In this document: in pieces, positions 22,201 through 28,647 of the stretch | Numbering within the stretch: the first letter of the stretch is position 1 | Layout: the number at the start of each line of letters is the position of its first letter | Made by a program: the position numbers and the translations under genes | NCBI GenBank assembly: GCA_964478915.1 | Contig: CAYZKG010000011.1 | Location: 1-35,083 of the forward strand | DNA: 35,083 bases | Direction of reading: 5' to 3' | Origin: CAYJUM01 sp964478915 | GTDB lineage: Bacteria; Nitrospirota; Nitrospiria; Nitrospirales; Nitrospiraceae | Notes under the pieces: generated by a model | Seen by the model: only the letters and a program-made list of their open reading frames with translations | Databases searched by the model: none | What the model was told of the DNA's origin: nothing

Positions 22201-23331
22201 TTACTCAAAGAAGGTTTTCATCTTGTCGAAGAAGCCGCCGCTCTCAGAGTCGTAGGCCATCCCGCTTTCTTTCGCGAACTCCGTGAGCAGCTCTTTCTGC
22301 TTGGGAGTCAGCCTGGTCGGAATCTGGATCTTAACCCTGATGACCTGATCCCCGGTCTGCCCGTGACCTTTCAGATTGGGGACCCCGAGACCCTTCAGTC
22401 TGAGAGTCTTGTCGGGCTGCGTGCCCGCCGGGACCTTGATGATCGTGTTTCCTTTCAAAGTAGGGACTTCCACTTTCCCGCCCAGCGTGGCGGTGACAAA
22501 GCTCACCGGCACGTCGCACACGATGTCGTTACCTTTCCTGGAGAAGACCGGATGGGGCTTGGCGGTGATGGCGATATACAGATCTCCGGGCGGCCCGCCG
22601 TTCAGCCCGTGCTCGCCCTCGTTGGCGAGACGCAACCGCATGCCGGATTCGATGCCGGCCGGGATATTCACGGAGAGCGTGTGCTCCCGGTACACTCGTC
22701 GTTGGCCGCGGCACGCGGAACAAGGGTCGGAGATGATTTGTCCGGCTCCGTCGCAGTGCCCACAGGTCCGGCTGACGCTGAAGAACCCTTGCTGCATGCG
22801 AAGTTGCCCGGTGCCTTTGCAACTCGGGCAAGTCTTCAATCCGGCTGCCGACCTGGCGCCGGTGCCCTTGCAGTCCGCACACGTCTCCCACCGGGGAATA
22901 CGGAGCTTGGCCTCCTTGCCGAACACCGCTTCCTCGAACGACAGCTCAAGGTTGTACTGGAGATCCGAGCCGCGCTCCGCGCGCTGTCGCCCGCGCCCGC
23001 CGCCGAAGAAGTCCTCGAAGATGTCGTTAAAGACATCGCCGAAGCCACCGCGTCCGAAGTCGAACCCTTCGAAGCCGCCGCCGAAGCCCTGGGGGCCGGC
23101 GTGGCCGAACGTGTCGTACTGCCGGCGCTTCTGCGGGTCGCTCAGGGTCTCGTATGCTTCGTTGATCTCTTTGAACTTTTCTTCGGCGACTTTCTTCTGA
23201 GAATCAGTGTTGTGGAGATCGGGATGGTACTGCCGGGCGAGCTTGCGGTAGGCTTTCTTGACCTCGTCGTCCGAGGCGTTCCGAACGATGCCGAGAGTTT
23301 CGTAGTAATCGCGTTTCGCCACGGGCGCCAT
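22201..23331 (-). CDS. dnaJ: Chaperone protein DnaJ
   Basis: A 376-residue type I J-protein, co-chaperone of DnaK. The J-domain has YHPDLH with the HPD motif, followed by a Gly/Phe-rich linker (GFGGGFEGFDFGRGGFGD), a zinc-finger region and the C-terminal substrate domain. Three of the four zinc motifs fit CxxCxGxG well (CADCKGTGA, CPSCKGTGQ, CGHCDGAGQ); the fourth (CSACRGQRR) keeps the Cys pair but not the second Gly. The frame begins with ATG 23331 (MAPVAKRDYYE); an in-frame GTG at 23322 would give the canonical MAKRDYYE. Neither has a clear ribosome binding site. It lies 61 bases after dnaK, with a strong hairpin in the gap. Confidence 0.97.
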   Translation of the reverse strand: MAPVAKRDYYETLGIVRNASDDEVKKAYRKLARQYHPDLHNTDSQKKVAEEKFKEINEAYETLSDPQKRRQYDTFGHAGPQGFGGGFEGFDFGRGGFGDVFNDIFEDFFGGGRGRQRAERGSDLQYNLELSFEEAVFGKEAKLRIPRWETCADCKGTGARSAAGLKTCPSCKGTGQLRMQQGFFSVSRTCGHCDGAGQIISDPCSACRGQRRVYREHTLSVNIPAGIESGMRLRLANEGEHGLNGGPPGDLYIAITAKPHPVFSRKGNDIVCDVPVSFVTATLGGKVEVPTLKGNTIIKVPAGTQPDKTLRLKGLGVPNLKGHGQTGDQVIRVKIQIPTRLTPKQKELLTEFAKESGMAYDSESGGFFDKMKTFFE

Positions 23332-23345
23332 GGGGAAGCGGTGAA

Positions 23346-23383
23346 GCGCGGATCGGGCTACGGAAACGTGGCCCGACCCGCGT
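23346..23383 (-). promoter_or_regulatory. Intercistronic hairpin between dnaK and dnaJ
   Basis: GCGGATCGGGC (23348-23358) pairs with GCCCGACCCGC (23371-23381) with one mismatch. Inside it T-G and ACG-CGT continue the stem to a GAAA loop on the plus strand (TTTC on the minus). There is no T-tract, so it is more likely an mRNA processing or attenuation structure that lowers dnaJ relative to dnaK than a full terminator. Confidence 0.5.
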
Positions 23384-23392
23384 CATTGTAAC

Positions 23393-25306
23393 TTACTTCT
23401 TGTCTTTATCCACTTCTTCGAATTCCGCATCCACCACTTTGTCGTCGGTCTTCGAAGACTGGTTGCCATCACCTCCGGGGGACGCCCCCGCGGCCGAAGC
23501 CGAAGCCTTCTTGTACATCTCCTCGGCCAGCTTGTGCGAAGCGGTCGTGAGCGCCTGGACAGCCGAATTGATGGCGGTTGGGTCATCGCCTTCCATGGCC
23601 TTTCGCAGCGACGCGACCGCGTCCGTGATCCGGTTCTTGTCGTCCTCGCTGATTTTATCGCCGTGCTCGTTCAGGTTCTTCTCAGTGCCGTAGATCAGAC
23701 TGTCGGCCTGGTTACGAGCCTCAGCCAATTCCCGCCGCTTCTTGTCCTCCTCCGAATGCGACCGGGCCTCTTTCACCATGCGGTCGATCTCATCCTTGCT
23801 CAGACCGCTGGAGGCCGTGATCTTGATCGACTGCTCTTTGCTGGTACCCAGATCCTTCGCCGACACGTGGACGATGCCGTTGGCATCGATGTCGAACGTC
23901 ACCTCGATCTGCGGCACTCCGCGGGGGGCCGGCGGGATACCCACCAGGTCGAACTGGCCGAGCAGCTTGTTGTCGTTGGCCATCTCGCGCTCGCCCTGGA
24001 AGACCCGGATCGTCACCGCGCTCTGGTTGTCGGCTGCGGTGGAGAAGATCTGGCTCTTCTTCGTCGGAATGGTGGTATTGCGCTCGATCAGATGAGTGAA
24101 GATGCCGCCCAGCGTTTCGATCCCCAGCGTGAGCGGAGTGACGTCCAGCAACAAGACATCCTTCACCTCGCCTTTCAGAACACCGCCCTGGATCCCGGCG
24201 CCGACGGCCACCACTTCATCCGGATTCACGCCCTTGTGGGGCTCTTTGCCGAAGAACTCGCGGACCACCTGGATCCCTTTCGGCATCCGGGTCATGCCGC
24301 CCACCAGGACCACCTCGTTGACGTCGCGGGCGGTCACGCCGGCATCCGCCAGCGCTTTCTTGCAGGGCTCGATGGTGCGCTGGATCAGATCGTCCACCAG
24401 TTGCTCGAGCTTCGCCCTGGTCAGCTTCGTCACCATGTGCTTCGGCCCACTCGCGTCGGCCGTAATGAACGGCAGGTTGATCTCGGTCTCCTGTGAAGAG
24501 GACAGCTCGATCTTGGCCCGCTCCGCCGCTTCCTTGAGGCGCTGGAGCGCCATCCGGTCCTTCCGGAGGTCGATCCCCTGATCCTTCTTGAACTCATCGA
24601 CCAGCCAGTCCATGATCCGCAGGTCAAAGTCATCGCCCCCCAGATAGGTGTCGCCGTTGGTGGACTTGACCTCGAACACCCCCTCGCCGATTTCCAGGAT
24701 CGAGATGTCGAAGGTTCCACCACCGAGGTCGTATACGGCGATGCGCTCGTCCTTCTTCTTGTCCAGCCCGTACGCCAGCGACGCGGCCGTCGGTTCGTTG
24801 ATGATCCGCAGTACGTTGAGACCGGCGATCTGGCCGGCATCCTTGGTGGCTTGGCGCTGGCTGTCGTCGAAGTAAGCCGGCACGGTGATGACCGCCTCGG
24901 TCACTTTTTCGCCAAGGTAATCCTCCGCCGTTTGCTTCATCTTCTGCAGGATCATGGCGGAGATTTCAGCAGGGCTGTATCGCTTCCCACGGATCTCGAC
25001 ATGCGCGTCGCCATTAGAGGCTTCCACGATCTTGTAGGGCAGCCGTTTCATGGCCTCCTGAACCTGACGCGAATTGAACTTGCGACCCATCAAGCGCTTG
25101 ATGGAGTAAATCGTGTTCTCGGGATTGGTGATCGCCTGGCGCTTGGCGATCTGGCCGACCAGCCGTTCACCCTTGTCCGTGATCGCCACAACGGAAGGAG
25201 TGGTCCGGCTGCCCTCGGCGTTGGCGATCACAGTGGGGTCGCCGCCGCTCATGATCGCGACGCATGAGTTCGTTGTTCCCAGGTCAATGCCTATTACCTT
25301 ACCCAT
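23393..25306 (-). CDS. dnaK: Chaperone protein DnaK (Hsp70)
   Basis: A 637-residue Hsp70 of normal length. The ATPase domain shows IGIDLGTTNSCVAIM, VITVPAYFDDSQRQATKDAG, AVYDLGGGTFDISILEIG and VVLVGGMTRMPK. The substrate domain starts at LLDVTPLTLGIETLGG. The lid ends in an Ala/Gly-rich tail and VVDAEFEEVDKDKK, the typical bacterial C-terminus. An AAGGAGAAG precedes the ATG at 25306. The gene is 46 bases after grpE, in a grpE-dnaK-dnaJ-rsmE unit. I see no CIRCE element and no hrcA gene, so regulation is probably by another route. Confidence 0.99.
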   Translation of the reverse strand: MGKVIGIDLGTTNSCVAIMSGGDPTVIANAEGSRTTPSVVAITDKGERLVGQIAKRQAITNPENTIYSIKRLMGRKFNSRQVQEAMKRLPYKIVEASNGDAHVEIRGKRYSPAEISAMILQKMKQTAEDYLGEKVTEAVITVPAYFDDSQRQATKDAGQIAGLNVLRIINEPTAASLAYGLDKKKDERIAVYDLGGGTFDISILEIGEGVFEVKSTNGDTYLGGDDFDLRIMDWLVDEFKKDQGIDLRKDRMALQRLKEAAERAKIELSSSQETEINLPFITADASGPKHMVTKLTRAKLEQLVDDLIQRTIEPCKKALADAGVTARDVNEVVLVGGMTRMPKGIQVVREFFGKEPHKGVNPDEVVAVGAGIQGGVLKGEVKDVLLLDVTPLTLGIETLGGIFTHLIERNTTIPTKKSQIFSTAADNQSAVTIRVFQGEREMANDNKLLGQFDLVGIPPAPRGVPQIEVTFDIDANGIVHVSAKDLGTSKEQSIKITASSGLSKDEIDRMVKEARSHSEEDKKRRELAEARNQADSLIYGTEKNLNEHGDKISEDDKNRITDAVASLRKAMEGDDPTAINSAVQALTTASHKLAEEMYKKASASAAGASPGGDGNQSSKTDDKVVDAEFEEVDKDKK

Positions 25307-25352
25307 GTGTGCTTCTCCTTCCTGCTTGAACGCTTAATGGGCGCCGACCGTA

Positions 25353-25994
25353 TCACCGGGTCGCACCCGTGTCGCTCCTGCCGCTGTTCTCGTGATGATC
25401 CGTTTCGTGGCTCTCACCGCTCGACTCGGGGCCGGCGACGGACACCATTGCCGCTCTCAAGACCCGGTCGTGCAGGAGATATCCGCGCAGATATTCCTCC
25501 ACCACGGTGTTTTCCGGTGCGTCGGTGCCCGTGCGGGAGACCGCCTGATGGCGGGAGGGATCAAACTGCTCTCCGACACTCGAGACCGGTCGGACGCCGA
25601 ATCTTGCCAGTGTCTCCATGAATTGCTTCAGCGTCAGATCCACCCCCTCAGCCACACCATCCAGGGCAGGGGACTCCTTTGCGCTCCGGATCGCCCGCTC
25701 GAGGTTATCGATAATCGGCAACAGTTCCTTGAGAAGACCCTCGTTGGCAAAACGGATTGCCTCGTTCTGTTCCCGCTGGACGCGGCGCTTGTAATTTTCG
25801 AACTCCGCGGCCAACCGCAAATATTTGTCGCGAAGGGTCTCTAGCTCGTCTGCGGTGGAGGTCAGCCTGTGCTTCACCTCCTGCAAGGAGCCAGGGCCCT
25901 CCTGCAAGGAGTTGGGGTCTTGCTGATCAGTTGTAGGTTGGACCTCAGAATTCTTATCGAAGTTGCTGATTGTATTATGGTTTTCTGATTCCAT
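25353..25994 (-). CDS. grpE: Nucleotide exchange factor GrpE
   Basis: A 213-residue GrpE, which releases ADP from DnaK. The first 40 residues are acidic and disordered. Then follow the long dimer helix (ETLRDKYLRLAAEFENYKRRV) and the beta-wing domain with FDPSRHQAVSR and NTVVEEYLRGYLLHDRVLRAAMV, the family signature. Bases 25878-25890 and 25899-25911 are identical 13-mers 21 bases apart, giving a seven-codon tandem duplication (SLQEGPG / SLQEVKH) in the disordered part. A tail of about 20 hydrophilic residues follows the beta domain. ATG 25994 is the likely start. Confidence 0.96.
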   Translation of the reverse strand: MESENHNTISNFDKNSEVQPTTDQQDPNSLQEGPGSLQEVKHRLTSTADELETLRDKYLRLAAEFENYKRRVQREQNEAIRFANEGLLKELLPIIDNLERAIRSAKESPALDGVAEGVDLTLKQFMETLARFGVRPVSSVGEQFDPSRHQAVSRTGTDAPENTVVEEYLRGYLLHDRVLRAAMVSVAGPESSGESHETDHHENSGRSDTGATR

Positions 25995-26075
25995 GAGTCC
26001 GGCAGTTCTTTGGATGGTGTGAGATAGCCACCGAGGGGGGGAAAGTCAACAGGAAGGCATACTTTGTTTCCGGCG

Positions 26076-26849
26076 TCAGTCTTCTCCGCGGGTCCTTCGA
26101 TACAGCAGCTCCAGGCCTTCCAGAGTGAGATAGGGTCTGACTTCCTGAATGGTGCGGGATTCCGGCGCAATGACCGCGGCCAAGCCGCCGGTGGCGATGA
26201 CCATGGCCTTCTGTTCCAGCTCCCGCTGCATGCGTTCGACGATCTCGTCCACCAGTCCCGTGAAGCCGAAGATCAGGCCGGACTGCATGCCGCTCGCGGT
26301 ATCGCGGCCGATGACAGCCTTGGGGCGAACGAGATCCACCATGGGCAGTTTCGCGGTCCTGGTGAACAGCGCCTCAGCGGCGGTCCGGATTCCCGGAGCG
26401 ATGACCCCGCCGAGATATTCTCCATGGTGGGTCACCGCGCAGAATGTCGTGGCGGTTCCAAAATCCACCACGATGAGGCCGCACCGGTACCGGGCGTATG
26501 CGGCCGCGGCATTCACCAACCGGTCGCTGCCGATCTCACGTGGGTGCTCGTAGCGGATTTGCAGGCCGGTGTCGAGATCCGACGAGACGACGATCGGGAA
26601 GCGGTGGAAATAGGTTTCGGTCATCGCATCGAACGTGGACGTCAAGGCCGGGACGACGCTGGAGAGAATGACCCCTGTCACCTGGTCTGGAGCGATGCCG
26701 GTACCTTGCAGCAGGCTCACAAAAAGCGTTCCGTACTCGTCGGCGGTTTTCGAGAGATCGGTCGCGGCGCGCCAGTGACCCTTCAGGGTCTGTTGGTCGA
26801 AAATGCCCCAGACGACGTTGGAGTTCCCGATATCGATCGCCAACAACAT
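26076..26849 (-). CDS. coaX: Type III pantothenate kinase
   Basis: A 257-residue acetate-kinase-fold enzyme that phosphorylates pantothenate in the first step of CoA synthesis. LLAIDIGNSNVVWGIFD is the phosphate-binding motif, GSDRLVNAAAAYARY carries the catalytic region, and VVDFGTATTF and ATGGLAAVIA complete the ATPase pattern. I chose ATG 26849, with GAGG upstream; a TTG at 26864 adds five residues. It follows birA by 80 bases, a spacer made mostly of heptamer repeats, and the birA-coaX order is common. grpE starts 81 bases further on; that spacer (25995-26075) shows nothing notable. Confidence 0.95.
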   Translation of the reverse strand: MLLAIDIGNSNVVWGIFDQQTLKGHWRAATDLSKTADEYGTLFVSLLQGTGIAPDQVTGVILSSVVPALTSTFDAMTETYFHRFPIVVSSDLDTGLQIRYEHPREIGSDRLVNAAAAYARYRCGLIVVDFGTATTFCAVTHHGEYLGGVIAPGIRTAAEALFTRTAKLPMVDLVRPKAVIGRDTASGMQSGLIFGFTGLVDEIVERMQRELEQKAMVIATGGLAAVIAPESRTIQEVRPYLTLEGLELLYRRTRGED

Positions 26850-26858
26850 TTGAGCCCT

Positions 26859-26922
26859 CGTCAATCGTCAATAGTCATTGGTCAATAGAGCCACTCTGCA
26901 CAAATGACCAATGACCAATGAC
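26859..26922 (+). repeat. Heptamer repeats forming an inverted repeat between birA and coaX
   Basis: From about 26866 four degenerate 7-base units follow each other (GTCAATC, GTCAATA, GTCATTG, GTCAATA). At 26904-26922 ATGACCA units run in the opposite sense. GTCATTGGTCA (26874-26884) is a perfect reverse complement of TGACCAATGAC, which occurs twice and overlapping (26905-26915, 26912-26922), so an 11-bp hairpin can form. Heptamers of this sequence are known as short tandem repeats in several bacterial groups, notably cyanobacteria. Confidence 0.65.
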
Positions 26923-26929
26923 ATCCCCG

Positions 26930-27793
26930 CTAGCGCAGATGGACCACATCGGCTGCACGGACCTCGGCAACGGCGTTCCGAGGATCATCGCGGATGACCC
27001 GGAGCGAACCATCTTCCAGGAGCGCATCAGCCCGTCCCTCCACACGCTCGCCTCCGGCCAGCTCGACGCGCACGCGCCGGCCCAATGTCGCGCAGAGCCT
27101 CCGGTATTCGTTTTCCGCATCCGTCGCTCGATCCGTAAGCAGCAATTCATAGCGATCTTCCAGCGCGTTCAGGAGCGACGCAAGGAGCGCTGCACGGTCG
27201 AACTGCCGTCCGGCCTCGATGGCGAGCGAGGTTGCAATCTCCCGGAGATGCTCGGGGAAGCCCCCGCGGGAGGTATTCACGTTGAGGCCGATGCCGACGA
27301 TCACGATGCCGTGCTGATTGGCGCTGCCGTTCGGGCCCAGACCACCGCTCTCGCATAATATCCCGCCGACTTTGCGCTCACTGAGGAGGAGATCGTTGGG
27401 CCATTTCAGGGCGGGAGTCAAGCCCGAGACCACTTCGATGGCGCGAGCGGCTGCGACGGCCGAGACGAGCGGAATCCAGCACAGGCCGTGCGAGCGTTCG
27501 TCGGTCGGAAGCCGTCTCAAGATCACGGAGCAATAAAGATTCTCGCCGGCGGGGGAGTGCCACTGTCGGCCCAGCCGCCCGCGACCGGCGGTCTGCGTTT
27601 CGGCTGCGACGACGGTGCCATGCGCCGCGCCATCGTGAGCAAGCGCAAGCGCGGCCACGTTCGTGGATGTGGTTTCATCGAGCAGATGCAACGTTCGACC
27701 GAACGTGCGCGTGGACAGTAGCGCTTGTACCGACCCCGCGGTCAAGTGTGAACTTGCAGGCTGATCGGTGATGGGCGACTTGTGATGGCTCAT
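26930..27793 (-). CDS. birA: Biotin-[acetyl-CoA-carboxylase] ligase
   Basis: A 287-residue biotin protein ligase that activates biotin with ATP and attaches it to a lysine of the carboxyl carrier protein. Motifs are DETTSTN, GRGRLGRQWHSPAGENLY (biotinyl-AMP loop), KWPNDLLLSERKVGGIL and VVGIGLNVN, with the C-terminal SH3-like domain (GRRVRVEL). There is no N-terminal helix-turn-helix, so it is a catalytic-only ligase and not a repressor. The ATG at 27793 overlaps the nadC stop as ATGA, so translation is coupled. The stop is just before the heptamer-repeat spacer. Confidence 0.95.
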   Translation of the reverse strand: MSHHKSPITDQPASSHLTAGSVQALLSTRTFGRTLHLLDETTSTNVAALALAHDGAAHGTVVAAETQTAGRGRLGRQWHSPAGENLYCSVILRRLPTDERSHGLCWIPLVSAVAAARAIEVVSGLTPALKWPNDLLLSERKVGGILCESGGLGPNGSANQHGIVIVGIGLNVNTSRGGFPEHLREIATSLAIEAGRQFDRAALLASLLNALEDRYELLLTDRATDAENEYRRLCATLGRRVRVELAGGERVEGRADALLEDGSLRVIRDDPRNAVAEVRAADVVHLR

Positions 27794-28647
27794 ACGCGTC
27801 GAACATCCATACTCATGTTGGCGGACGGAGCCGAATGCGTCAACGCTCCGATCGAGATCAAATCGGGACCGGCGGCGGCAATCGTCTGAACCGTTGCCAA
27901 CGTGACGCCACCGGATACTTCCACCACGGCCCGGCCCTTCACGAGCTGAACCGCTTCGCGGATCGACTCGAGTGGCATGTTGTCGAGCATGATGATCTCC
28001 GCTCCACCTTCCAGCGCGGCTTGCACCTGTTCAATTGTCTGGACCTCCACCTCGATCCTGAGGCCGCTGGGCCCGTTCTCGCGAGCCATCCGGCAGGCCT
28101 TGGCCACGTCACCGCCGGCCAGCGCAAGATGGTTGTCTTTGATCAGCAAGCCATCGTCCAGTCTGTGACGATGGTTGTGCCCCCCGCCCACCTGCACCGC
28201 CCATTTCTCGAGGACCCTGAACCCGGGGGTGGTTTTGCGTGTGTCCATGATCTTGACCGGGAAACCCTTGACGGCGTCGCAAAACCTGGTCGTGAGCGCC
28301 GCGATGCCGGAGAGACGCTGCAGGAAGTTCAAGGCGACCCGTTCGCCGGCCAGGATGGAGCGACCGTCCCCGGTGATGGTGAGGATCGCCACGCCGGACG
28401 GCGCCCGCTCTCCGTCGGGAACCAGCACACGGCAGGTCAGCGATGGATCGACCTGCGCGAACACCTCCTGCGCGATCGCAACCCCTGCGACCACTACTCC
28501 CTCCGGCTCCTCAGCGAGGATGGAGCCGGTGGCCGGTACCGCATGCGGGAACAGCGCCCGTGTGGTGACATCGCCCGTCCCCAAATCCTCGGCCAAGGCG
28601 ACGGCGACGGCGTCGCGGATGATCTGCTGATTTAGGCGGGGGATCAT
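27790..28647 (-). CDS. nadC: Nicotinate-nucleotide pyrophosphorylase (carboxylating)
   Basis: A 285-residue quinolinate phosphoribosyltransferase that makes nicotinate mononucleotide from quinolinate and PRPP in NAD synthesis. Signatures are LAEDLGTGDVTT, KIMDTRKTTPGFRVLEK, VGGGHNHRHRLDDGLLIKDNH and VEVSGGVTL, which hold the Arg, His and Lys residues that bind quinolinate and PRPP. It overlaps valS at its start (28644-28647) and birA at its end by 4 bases each, so valS-nadC-birA is a tightly coupled operon. nadA and nadB are not in this window. Confidence 0.97.
   Translation of the reverse strand: MIPRLNQQIIRDAVAVALAEDLGTGDVTTRALFPHAVPATGSILAEEPEGVVVAGVAIAQEVFAQVDPSLTCRVLVPDGERAPSGVAILTITGDGRSILAGERVALNFLQRLSGIAALTTRFCDAVKGFPVKIMDTRKTTPGFRVLEKWAVQVGGGHNHRHRLDDGLLIKDNHLALAGGDVAKACRMARENGPSGLRIEVEVQTIEQVQAALEGGAEIIMLDNMPLESIREAVQLVKGRAVVEVSGGVTLATVQTIAAAGPDLISIGALTHSAPSANMSMDVRRV

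Noticed and set aside
25995..26075. CIRCE element or hrcA control upstream of grpE.
   Set aside because: No TTAGCACTC-type inverted repeat and no hrcA-like gene are visible here.
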